This document shows, piece by piece, positions 11,020 through 21,064 of a stretch of 64,000 nucleotides of DNA. The stretch is from NCBI GenBank assembly GCA_009193035.1, contig SWDT01000170.1:62001-126000 (forward strand), read 5' to 3'. The notes beneath the pieces are model-generated. The model made no database searches, was not told the DNA's origin, and worked only from the letters and a program-made list of their open reading frames with translations. A program made the position numbers and the translations under genes. Position 1 is the first letter of the stretch. Every line of letters starts with the position of its first letter. This DNA comes from Halicephalobus mephisto. Lineage: Eukaryota > Nematoda > Chromadorea > Rhabditida > Panagrolaimidae.

Positions 11020-12400
11020 TTAGACGAGTTCTCCAACATTCATCGGCATTTCGTCAATCTGGGTCGAGTAATATTGTTCAATATCTCGAAGAATACGTAT
11101 ATCATCACTCTTGACAAAGTTGATAGCAACACCTTTACGTCCATAACGACCAGAACGTCCAATTCTGTGAATATACAATTCACGGTTATTCGGAAGATCG
11201 TAATTAATAACAAGAGAAACTTGCGGGACATCGAGACCACGAGCCCAAACATCAGTAGAGATCAACACTCTGCTTTTTCCATCACGGAATTCCTTCATGA
11301 TTGCTTCACGTTCACTTTGCTCCATCTCAGCATGCATTGCACAAACAGTAAAATTAGCTTCACGAAGTTTTTCAGCTAACCAATCAACCTTACGACGAGT
11401 GTTACAAAAGATTACTGCTTGCGTAATTGTCAATGTATCATAGAGATCACAAAGTGTATCAAATTTCCATTCTTCACGTTCAACAGAAACGAAAAACTGC
11501 TTAATTCCTTCCAGTGTCAACTCATCACTAAAAACTTGATATTAACAGTAATCAAAACCTCAAAATTACCGTTTAACAAGGATTCTGATTGGATCCGACA
11601 TAAATTTAGCGGTCATTTCCAAAACTTCATGGGGCAAAGTGGCAGAAAGCAAAACAACTTGGGCTCCAGGAGGAAGATAGCGATAAATATCATAGAGCTG
11701 TTCTCTAAATCCCTTAGTCAGCATTTCATCAGCTTCGTCCAAAACAAGCATCTTGATACTACGAGTACGAAGATTCCTACGACGAATCATATCGAAAACA
11801 CGGCCAGGAGTTCCAGAAACAATATGTTGGCCATAATCGAGTTTGCGAATGTCTTCACCAACATTGGTTCCTCCAATACAAGCATGGCATTGGACATTCA
11901 TGTAGTCCCCAAGAGCAAGGATAACTTTCTGGATCTGAATGGCCAATTCACGAGTCGGAGACAAAACCAACGCTTGAGTTTCTCTGTTCTTGGTATCAAT
12001 TCTCTGTAGCACGCCGATGCTGAATGTCGCGGTCTTACCCGTTCCAGATTGAGCCCTACAATATACAACATTAATTCAACATTCATGTACTGAAAATCCA
12101 TAATCTTACTGGGCAATGATGTCACGTCCATCGATAATCTGCTTGATGGCGCGCTGTTGGATGGCTGATGGCTTTTCAAAAGCTAAAATCGACAAATTCC
12201 ACACATGAAATAAGTGATTTAAAAAACTCACTGTAAGCGTAGATGCCTCTCAACAATGGCTCACGGAGTCCCATGCTATCAAAGGTAGGATAGACTTTGA
12301 CTTCTTCAGAAGTTTCAAACTCCATATTTGCCAGTTCATCGTCGTTGAGAACAGCGCGCGGACGCTTTCTTGAGGAGGAAGAACTGCCTTCTTCAGCCAT
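11020..12400 (-). CDS. EIF4A3: DEAD-box RNA helicase eIF4A-III (exon junction complex)
   Basis: Four exons (12400-12232, 12182-12110, 12055-11570, 11527-11020) give 411 residues, which is the length of human EIF4A3. The protein is the RNA-clamping ATPase of the exon junction complex, active in spliced mRNP assembly and decay. Visible motifs are Walker A GTGKT (85-89), PTREL (114-118), TPGR, DEAD (187-190), SAT and HRIGRSGR. The family-specific end DEMPMNV is present, as is the TSEEV...PTFDSMGL start typical of eIF4A-III rather than eIF4A-I. In the Q-motif region the usual Gly after YAY is Thr. The start codon lies 8 nt after a good acceptor, so the mRNA is probably trans-spliced. The gene is convergent with the receptor gene. 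Confidence 0.97.
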
Positions 12401-12408
12401 GGCTTGAT

Positions 12409-12410
12409 CT
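12409..12410 (-). promoter_or_regulatory. Candidate trans-splice acceptor of EIF4A3
   Basis: The minus-strand acceptor ATATTTACTGTAG ends 8 nt before the ATG, with no upstream exon evident. This fits a spliced-leader site or a 5' UTR intron. Confidence 0.5.
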
Positions 12411-12779
12411 ACAGTAAATATAGATGAAGGTACTGCGGTACACACAATCGATAACTGACAAACAAGTACAAAAACAAAAAAACCGCGAAAAGCACTTCAA
12501 GGATTGAAAGACAGGCAAATTTGCAGGAATTACTATCTTGACACGAATTCTCGAAGCATTCTAGAAGATTGAGGAAATCTAGATATGAAATGGTGATTTT
12601 AAAAGGTTCTACAGTTAAAAAGTAGGACAATTTACAAAAGGAACTTCGATATATAAAAATAACCGAGTTCATCGAAATCACCACAACAGGAATTTTTTAA
12701 AGGTTTTAAAAAATTTTAGAATTTATTATTAGAAATGTTTATTTTAAAAATTACAAGACTATGGAGATATATAGGGAAT

Positions 12780-13266
12780 TACGAAAAACCAAGTTTTTTA
12801 GTTAGTGATGTCACAATTATTTCGACACGGAGTTCTCAAATATTACAGAATATTTATAATTCTTAATTTTCGAAATAGATTTTGTAAATTAAAAGACTGA
12901 GATTTTGTAGGATATCAGAAAAACAAAGGATTGCGAAAGGAAAACTATTTTGATATATGAAAATGAACGATTTCATAAATATCTCGACACGGAGTTCTCA
13001 AGTATTACAGAATATTTAAAATTCTTAATTTTGGAAATAGATTTTGTGAATTAAAAGACTGAAATTTTGTAGGATATCAGAAAAACAAAGGATTGCGAAA
13101 GGAAAACTATTTTGATATATGAAAATGAATGATTTCATAAATATCTCGACACGGAGTTCTCAAATACTACAAAATATTTTAAATTGTTTATTTTAAAAAT
13201 AGATTTTGTGAATCAAAAGAATGAAATTCCGTAGGATATCAGAAAAACGAAGGATTGCGAAAGGAA
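12780..13266. repeat. Three tandem copies of a 161-bp unit
   Basis: The words tcgacacggagttctcaa (starts 12822, 12983, 13146) and gaaaaacaaaggattgcgaa mark three head-to-tail copies spaced 161-163 bp. The array lies in the 1.1-kb gap between EIF4A3 and the homeobox gene. Confidence 0.85.
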
Positions 13267-13267
13267 A

Positions 13268-13345
13268 ACGCGCAAGTAAGTGGTCGTCGCGGTCGGCCGC
13301 ACGTTGCGGAACGACTGGGCGCGAGTGTCGACTGGTCGATATATC
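13268..13345. other. GC-rich island upstream of EIF4A3
   Basis: About 78 bp of strikingly GC-rich sequence, including the palindrome GCGGTCGGCCGC, in an AT-rich surround. It touches the end of the 161-bp array. It may be promoter DNA for EIF4A3 or a small RNA. No ORF of note and no tRNA-like boxes are seen. Confidence 0.5.
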
Positions 13346-13542
13346 GAACTTTTAATTTTTCATTTTTCTTCGAACAGCTTTTAAATTTGCATATTTTTCT
13401 ATTTAATCATTTTCCAAATTTAGTAACTATCTCGTGGAAGATTACAAGATAATTCTGGATAAGTGTGATTTTGTGTAATTCGTTTATTTTCGAAAAAGTA
13501 TAATATTAATTTTTTAAAAAGTAATATTGAGCAAATTTCGGA

Positions 13543-16500
13543 TCATGACCAGCCCCACGTGTTGGGCATGTAGTAATTGGAGTTGAAGTTGGTTCCGGAG
13601 GAATGAAGACCGCCGGTGGTCGCGGATTGGAGGTACCCGCCGGAGCCGAAGGCCATGGGCATGGATGAGGTTATCCCGAAGTCCGTTCTTCCTTTGGTGT
13701 CCCCAACGAACATCGGAATCGGCATTCTTCTCGCGGACAGGGCTGCGGCTGCTGCGGAGGCGGTGTCTGCGGCGGATCCCAGGAGGTTTGCCGAGAGTCC
13801 TCTGTCTTGCTGGGTTTTTTTGGTTTTGTATCTGTGATTCTGGAACCAGATCTTGACTTGGGTGGCGGTGAGGTTGATGGTCTGGGCGAGGGCTTCTCTT
13901 TCCGGGGCGGAGAGGTACTTCTGGGTCCTGAACCTCCGTTCCAGGGCGAACGTCTGGGCTTTCGTGAACAGGACCCTTCTTTTTCTCTTTTTCCTTTTCC
14001 CGTCAGGACCCACTTGACCCTCCTCCTCCATCTCAATGACTTCGTCGACACCTTCCTTGTCCGAACTCCCCTTCCCCTCGTCGTCTTCCTTGACAGCACC
14101 GGACCCTAAGGCCGAGGGCCCCGACATCATGCTCAAAAGTTGGTCGTTCCTCCCAGCAGCGGCCACAGCAGCCCCGAAGGGGTCCGAGGGCAGCATCCCG
14201 TAGGAGTACTGGGCCGGCAAGTACCCGTTCCCCGTCACCGCCGCCCCGAACTGAGCCGCCGTGTTCTGGTCGTACATGTAGGGGTTCCCCGTCGAAGTCG
14301 ATCCTGAGCTGTCTATATATCCTAAAAAACCACTATTACAAAAAAAGTAAAAAAAATAAAAAATTAAAAACTATTAAAAAAAATAATAAAAGTAACAAAA
14401 TTAAAAATTATTAAAAAAACTCAAAAAGTTGTAAAAAAAAACGTTTTTTTTATTTAAAAAATTTTCTAGTTGAGACTTAAAATTGTGAAATTTCAGATTT
14501 AAGTGGTTTTTTACGATTTTAAAAGCATCTATTTTATAAAAATACAGTAATCTGGGAAAGTTTGTAAAATTACAGTGATTCAAAAAAGTTTATAAAAATA
14601 CAGTAATCTAGAAAGTCATCGAACTACAGTAATCAAGAGAGATCTAGTAAGTTACAGTAATCCATGGAAATAATCGGATTACAGTAATCCGAGGAAACTT
14701 AATAACTTACAGTAATCCATAAAAAATCGAGCTACAGTAATCTAGAAAAATTAACCGAATTACAGTGGCTTTAAGAAGTTCACAAATTACAGTAATCCAT
14801 GGAAATTGATTGAATTACAGTAATCTAAGAACATCAATCAAACCACAGTAATCCATAAAAATTGATTGAATTACAGTAATTTTGAAAAAATTTTTTAATT
14901 TTAAAATTTAAAATTTTGAAAATTCTGAAAACTAACCTCCCAGAAGCGGTAGATGTTCGGCCCAGCTGGCATTAGCTGAGGTACTGTAGAGCCCCTGATG
15001 GGAATCGAGGATTTCTGGCTTGAATTCACACCTGAAAAAAATTGTTTTTCAATTTTGAAGAATTTTCATTTTATGCTTCAGAATACTCCCAATCGTTGCC
15101 AAAATGTAATTCGATCATCCTCGAAGGGAAAATAGATACACCCAAGTACCCCACTCGACCTCCTTGCAAAAGCAAGACCGCGCATTGTTTCCTTTTGTGG
15201 AAGTCCTTGACTTGGACAACAAGCAACAAGTGGACACGGGTTTGGAGTCATACTGAGGACTTGATTTTTGTAGTAAAGTTAAATTTTTTTAAAAATAACT
15301 ATAAAAATAGGATTTGGAGATCTTTAGAAACTACAGTATCCGAGTGTTGAAATTATACTGAGGACTTGATTTTTGTAGTAAAGTTAAATTTTTTTTAAAA
15401 TAACTATAAAAATAGGATTTGGAGATCTTTAAAAACTACAGTATCCGAGTGTTGAAATTATACTGAGGACTTGATTTTTGTAGTAAAGTTAAATTTTTTT
15501 AAAAATAACTATAAAAGTAGAATTTGGAGATCTTTAAAAACTACAGTATCTGAATATTGAAATTATACTGAAAACTTAATCTTTTTGAGAAAGTTTAATA
15601 ATTTCTTAAAAATAACTGTAAAATAGGATTTGGAGATCTCTAGAAACTACAGTATCTGAATATTGAAATTATACTGAGGACTTGATTTTTCTAGTATGGT
15701 TAAATTTTTTAAAAATAACTGTAAAAGTAGAATTTGGAGATCTTTAAAAACTACAGTATCCGGGTGTTGAAATTATACTGAAAAATTAATCTTTTTGGGA
15801 AAGTTTAATTTTTAAAAAATTACAATAAAATAAGATTTAATAGTGCTTAAAAACTACAGTATCTGGATTTTAAGACTATACTGAAAAATTAATCTTTTTT
15901 GAAAAGTTTAATAATTTTTTAAAAATTATAATAAAATAATATTTAATGACCTCTAAGATACTGTAATGAGGATGTTGAAACAATAAAGAGGATTGGATTT
16001 TTCTAGTAAAGTTAAATTTTTTAAAAATAACTGTAAAGTAGAATTCAATAGTCCTTAAAAACTACAGTATCTGGATTTTAAGACTATGCTGAAAACTTAA
16101 TCTTTTTGAGGAATTTAAATAAATTTTTTTAAAATAATAAAGTCCTTAATTTCTTAGAATTACTGTAGGACAGAATTTTATCAATTTTTGTATGAAAAAA
16201 TTATGAAATTTTACTTTACTTTTTAAGATTACTGTAGATTTAAGTTTTATTTTATTTTATTTTTAAAACGTTTTTAAATTGTGGGATTCTAATTTAAATT
16301 TTAGGGGATTACTGTAGGACAGAATTTCATCAATTTTTGTATAAAAAAATTATGAAATTTTACTTTACTTTTTAAGATTACTGTAGATTTAAGTTTTATT
16401 TTATTTTATTTTTAAAACGTTTTTAAATTGTGGGATTCTACTTTACGTTTTAGGGGATTACTGTAGGACAACTTTAGTCCCCTAAAGTGAAAATTGAAAA

Positions 16501-16747
16501 CGAAAAATAATCAAAACTTAAGAGCTTTTCTGTCAAAAAAAATCCGTCTTTTATGAAAATTTTGAAAAACAATTTTATTCAAAAATAAATTAAATTTTAT
16601 TTTTTAAAATAAAACTCACTTTGAATCAGTAATCCCGGCAGAGGTATTGTTGTTGTTATTTACGGTAGTTGTGGTCGTCGATGTGGAACTTGTTGGATTC
16701 GAAGCCACAGCGGCGACGGCGTTCGCGAAAGCCGCGGCACTGAACAT
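13543..16747 (-). CDS. NK-2 class homeobox transcription factor
   Basis: Three exons (16747-16620, 15031-14937, 14321-13543) join in phase to 333 residues. The homeodomain spans about 186-245, with helix 3 [10 protein letters not shown]. Gln50 and Tyr54 are the NK-2 signature, so it should bind the CAAGTG-type NK-2 site. N-terminal to it are an alanine/threonine/asparagine-rich start and an acidic run before a basic KRKKRKRR patch. A stretch after the homeodomain, [10 protein letters not shown], resembles the NK-2-specific domain. C. elegans has ceh-22, ceh-24 and ceh-27 in this class, and I cannot say which is the orthologue. The helix 1 region has Phe-Ala where Tyr-Glu is usual. Both introns carry CTACAGTA-type arrays. 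The less AT-rich islands upstream may be enhancers. Confidence 0.93.
14500..14890. repeat. Dispersed TTACAGTAATCC repeats in homeobox intron 2
   Basis: A dozen or more copies of ttacagtaatc(c/t) spaced about 25-40 bp. The word contains TACTGTA on the opposite strand. It also occurs singly near many exons in the window. Confidence 0.8.
15220..16490. repeat. About 113-bp tandem array in homeobox intron 1
   Basis: Units carry aaactacagtatccgagtg, ttgaaattatactgaggact and ggatttggagatcttt. The later half changes to a longer unit containing ggattactgtaggacag. Confidence 0.85.
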
Positions 16748-17650
16748 TTTTAATTTTTTTCAATCTTAAAAATTACAATATTAAAAAAAATAATTGGAAA
16801 AAGTTCTAAAAACAAAATTTAAAATTTTTTCAATTTAAAAAAAATTAAAAAATGATCCCGACACGAAATTTAAAATTTTTTAAAATTATAAAAATTATAA
16901 TTTAAAAAAATAAAAATAATTGAAAAATGGTCCCGACACGGAATTTAAAATTTTTTAAAATTATAAAAATTATAATTTAAAAAAATTAAAAAGTGATCTG
17001 AAAACGAATTTCCTAATTTTTTTCAATTTTAAAAAATAAAAATGATTAAAAAGTAGTTTCGACATGAAATTTAAGATTTTTTCAATTATAAAATTAAAAA
17101 ATTAAAATTATTAAGAAACGGTCGCGAAACAAAATTGAAATTTTTTTAGTTTTAAATTTTAGTGTAATTTTAAAAAATTTCGGAGGTTCCTAAAAATATT
17201 CTAATTTTAAAAATTCAAAATTTTTTTAAATTTAAAAACTTTTGTAAAATTTTTCAAATTTCTTATTTAAATTCTAGGGCTTTTTAGAAATTTATACAAT
17301 TCTGAAATTTTTTCAACTAATTCTAAAATATTTTTAAAAATTTCTTATTTAAATTTTAGGGCTTTTTAGAAATTTATAAAATTCTAGAAAATTCCAGAGG
17401 ATTCTAAAAAGTTTTTCTAAAATATTTTTTGAAAATTTTCAATTCAAAAATGTCCGTAAAATTCTCCAAAATACTTCTATGCGATTCCAGAAGCTCTTTG
17501 GAGGATTCTATGGGATTCTGGGAAATTCTAAAGTTTCTTACTAGAGCCGAAAAGGATTCCGAAATTTCCACGGAACTTTGAAAAACTTAAATTTTACATA
17601 AAATTTGAAAAATCTTGACGAATTGATAGCTCTTCAAGTTCCTGAAAACA
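16748..17650. other. AT-rich 5' flank of homeobox gene
   Basis: AT-rich sequence with a few ggtcccgacacggaattta modules. It also has a degenerate ttctagaaaattccagagg stretch near 17390. No gene is seen. Confidence 0.5.
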
Positions 17651-17678
17651 ATTAATTAAAACAAGTGGATTCAAGAGG

Positions 17679-17945
17679 CTACAAGATCAAGCTGTTGATC
17701 TTGCCACTCCAAGCCCGGATCTCGAGATCTCGATCGGGCCACTCACGGATGCCACTCCATTCGATCACCTCTTCTGTGAAGTTTCGTCATCGAGACATGA
17801 AAGCCGCATCCTCTCCTAACAAGAACCTATCAATCCAGATGAACTTGTCAAAGACCCTACTCCAGTCGATGGCATACTTGAGTGCCACTCGGACCTGATT
17901 GAAGCCAGAGAAAACCCTACTAATTTTAAGAGCAAAGTCGAATTT
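17679..17945 (-). pseudogene. Interrupted coding-like ORF, unrecognised
   Basis: The minus strand carries a protein-like frame with RVALKYAIDWSRVFDKFIW and GIREWPDRDLEIRAW. It is broken by one in-frame TGA at 17787-17789 and ends at TAG 17679. Base composition is far less AT-rich than the flanks. It could be a decayed exon or part of a mobile element. I cannot name the family. The TGA as a selenocysteine codon is possible in principle, but nothing else supports it. Confidence 0.35.
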
Positions 17946-17949
17946 TAAG

Positions 17950-18160
17950 TGAAAAATAATGTGCTCGCGCGAGGGCCAGGTACTCGAATCAGTCTCGAGC
18001 TCTAAAGTGCCCGAAATTTGCTACTGTTAACGACTCCATTGAGGAGAATCTTGATGAGTAAAGACTAACGACACTTGAGCGGATCTCGAGTGCTTGTAAA
18101 CTGCGCAGAAGAACACTGTACAAAAGGCGGGGCCCAACCCCATTGGTTCCCTTCCTCAAA
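17950..18160. other. Less AT-rich island upstream of homeobox gene
   Basis: Contains tgctcgcgcgagg, a repeated tctcgag word and, near 18150, an inverted CCAAT box (cccattggttcc). A promoter or enhancer of the homeobox gene is possible. No convincing ORF. Confidence 0.3.
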
Positions 18161-18569
18161 CTTAAAACTTTGTTTGTTTTCGATTTCTTTATATCTTAAA
18201 TTTTATATTAAATACGTTAAAAACGTTAAATAATCATATATAAATTTAAAAGTTCATAATAATATAAAAATTGAAAATTAAAAGAATTCAATTTTATTCA
18301 TTTTTTTCCTAGATCTAAAATTTGTTTGTTTTTTACTTTCTTATATTTTGAAATTTATATTAAGTATATTAATAATCATAAATAAACTTAAAAACCACAT
18401 GATTAAAAAATAAAAATAAATATTGTTACCTCAAGTTTTTTCAAATTTTTAAATTTTCGATTTTTTAAATATTTTTGAATTTAATTTTTTTTAAATTTGT
18501 AAAACCAAACAAAACTTCCCAAATCGACCTTTATTTTTAAATAATCTCAAATTTCCTTTTGATTACATA

Positions 18570-18920
18570 AAAAGTTTAATCCGTGTCGTACCTCGAAAAA
18601 TCCTCTTTATCCGAGGAATGTCCGGTCTTGGCCGATCAGATATCTGGCGCACCTTTCTTGGTTTTATCCCACTCGCTCTGGCTGGGCAAATAAACGAAGA
18701 TCGCTTTTCTTTATTCAATTTTGGACTGTAGCTGACTGCTTCTGATCAGCCGCCAAAGAATCGGAAGTTTACTCTGAAAGTGATCCATTTTGCGGGACTT
18801 TTTGGCTCAGCATGAGGTCATCTTCAGAGCTGTCGATTTCGAATTTGGAACTGAACTTCAAACCGAACTAGAACCGATTTCGAACTAATTAGAATTCGAA
18901 AATCCAAAAAGTGAAGATTT
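18570..18920. other. Less AT-rich island with short minus ORF
   Basis: A non-repetitive stretch. On the minus strand a short frame reads EIDSSEDDLMLSQKVPQ before a TAA, with AATAAA about 75 nt further on. It might be a 3'-terminal exon relic, or it might be regulatory DNA. I do not call a gene. Confidence 0.3.
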
Positions 18921-18969
18921 CGAAACACCTACAGTTCTAACCATGTTTTTGACAGAAGTGTGGACGGCA

Positions 18970-19313
18970 CAATGGAACATTTCTAACCCCAGCATTCATG
19001 TTCCAATTTTTACAACTTTAATCTAAAAAGTAAAACTCAAAAACTATTTTGAATAACTTTACATCTCTTGTGTAGTATTTTCAGAGCCATTTTAGGTAAA
19101 TTTCTATTTTTTTTAAAATTTTTATATGAAATTTCAGATATCTTTAAAATTCAAAGTTAGTCCTCGGAATCTTGGGTTCTGAAGGTTAACTTTTGGTCCT
19201 GGTTTTAGCTTCAGAATCCATGGGTCTGATTAATATATTATAAGTGCTTTTTGTTCAGTTATAATTACAGTATTGGAAGATAAATGCTTGGGATAGAAAC
19301 ATTGCATAACCAT
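18970..19313. mobile_element. MITE-like element, copy 2
   Basis: Left end aacatttctaaccccagcatt and right end aatgcttgggatagaaacatt are inverted repeats of each other over about 21 bp with few mismatches. The interior (cagatatctttaaaattc, cttggaatctt-like blocks) matches copy 1 at 1538-2213. It sits directly beside the reverse-transcriptase remnant. Non-autonomous, no ORF. Confidence 0.65.
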
Positions 19314-19384
19314 AGACGGAGGGAAAACAACGAATAATTTTATCTTCTGTCGTGCTGCTCGAGATCAAATGGCACACTTACGAA

Positions 19385-19915
19385 ATTTACAATTTACAAA
19401 ATCTTGAGACACTTAAAAATCTGACTCATCTACCTTCGACCATCTTCTGTATTTCTCACGGTTTCCAGCGAGTTGTTGCCACTATTTCTCAATCATGTTT
19501 TCCATGTCTTTGCGTCATCTGTTTGGAGGCCTTCTTCGGGGTCGTTTGAAGTTGTAGGGCCACCAGAATGTTGTTTTGGTTGTCCATCTATTGTCTTCTC
19601 GTCTTGTGATGTGCCCGGCTCATTTTAACTTCCAGGAAGACATCCTTTGCTTTCGTTCTCTGCTGTATTTCTTTATCTTGTACTTTCTCTCCTCTTTATT
19701 CCTAAACTTGATGTTCCTCAATTGGTTCATGAACAGATCCTTCGTTGATTCCTGTCTTGAGGTTGTACATCAAGATATGGATTCGTTTTCGCCTCCGTTT
19801 GGGGAGCAGTTCTTCTGTCCTCCGGCTATTTTGATCTACAATTCCCTTCGGGTTTCCACTCACCCTACTGTCCTTCGAACGACTTCTCCCGTCTTTGCCG
19901 GTTGGGACTCTCACT
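19385..19915 (-). mobile_element. Broken 3' end of a non-LTR reverse transcriptase ORF
   Basis: Minus-strand translation, allowing frameshifts and stops, gives the signature of the end of many non-LTR reverse transcriptase ORFs: QQRTKAKDVFLEVKM, then AGHITRREDNRWTT, RPRRRPPNR and WQQLAGNREKYRRW. At least one frameshift (between the KDVFLEVK and AGHITRR parts) and several stops show that it is dead. The upstream part (to about 20130) may be older remains of the same element but is too decayed to read. The clade cannot be fixed here. Confidence 0.75.
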
Positions 19916-20149
19916 AGCTGAGTCGTTGTATATATGAATGTTCATCACGGCTTGCAAGACCTGGCGTGACTATCCTCAACTTCACCGGATCTTGGAAAGT
20001 TCTAGTCGTTTGAGCGACTTAAAAGCTCTGTCGTTCTCGTTTCATGGCGATATCCAGATCGTAGGAATTTGTATGTTGATGTTAAGCTGCTCCACCACGA
20101 CAAGACACACCGGAGTTAGCAGAAAGTCTTAAGAATTTAATGATAATAA

Positions 20150-21060
20150 TTAAATTTAAATATTCTCTTCACGTGAATTTCCTCTTTCGTTGTGGGACCT
20201 TTCCTGGTCGGATCTTCTTTTTTGCGTGGGTATGGGACATGCATTTTAGGTTTTTTTGTTCATCGTTAATAAGTCGTACGACAATTGTTCCCCAATGACG
20301 TTTACTCCCCATTTTTCTTTTTAATTTCCACTGATTTCGAAATTCTTTTTAAATGAATTGTTTTTATTTAACTAAGATGTTAATTTAATTTAACTATAAG
20401 AAATCAATATAAAAATGAAATAAGATAAATCTTGCTAAATGGAAGAGAGCCAAATGTCGCATAGCTTCGTGAATCTTATATTTTTCATTTTTGACTTTGT
20501 CGACAGAAGCGTCATAATTAAACAAATGGGGACATATTTATTTCCAATGTTTAAATTTCTTCACTAAGAACATAAAAATAAAAAAATTTGTAATTCATCA
20601 TTGAAGTCAACTTTTGAAATTTCGTTCTGAGTTCCAAAAACTCAAGAAATTCATAAAAATAAAAATTCCGAAATTCCTACACAAAAAAATTTCATTTTTT
20701 ATTTCTAAAAAATCCTAAATCTTTAATTTTTCAAAACAATTTTAAGATTTTTATTAAATCTTTTTAACCTTTTAAAACAATTTTTCAAGTTTAAAACTTT
20801 GTCAACAAATCTACCAAACTACCGTTTTTTCTTTGTCAAAATTAGTTTACTTTTTTCACATCACTAAAAAAACCAACAACCAGGATCTAGAAGGATAAAA
20901 AATATCCCTAATCCATATCTACAGTACTCCGAATTCCACAATTCCCAAAATAACAAGGTCAATAAATTTATAATCCAACTGTAAAGATCACAGCTTCAAA
21001 AACTACAAATTCTAATTCTAAAAAACCAACTCTAGAATATACAGTACCTAATCACAACTA
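20150..21060. other. AT-rich 3' flank of CLASP-like gene
   Basis: AT-rich sequence with no gene and no clear array. It presumably includes the 3' UTR of the CLASP-like gene ending at 21065. Confidence 0.5.
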
Positions 21061-21064
21061 TTCA

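Noticed and set aside
13616..14109. Several plus- and minus-strand ORFs of 60-140 residues
   Set aside because: They are antisense or off-frame shadows of the GC-richer homeobox exon.
17787..17789. Selenocysteine codon
   Set aside because: No selenoprotein similarity and no visible SECIS-like element. A nonsense mutation is simpler.
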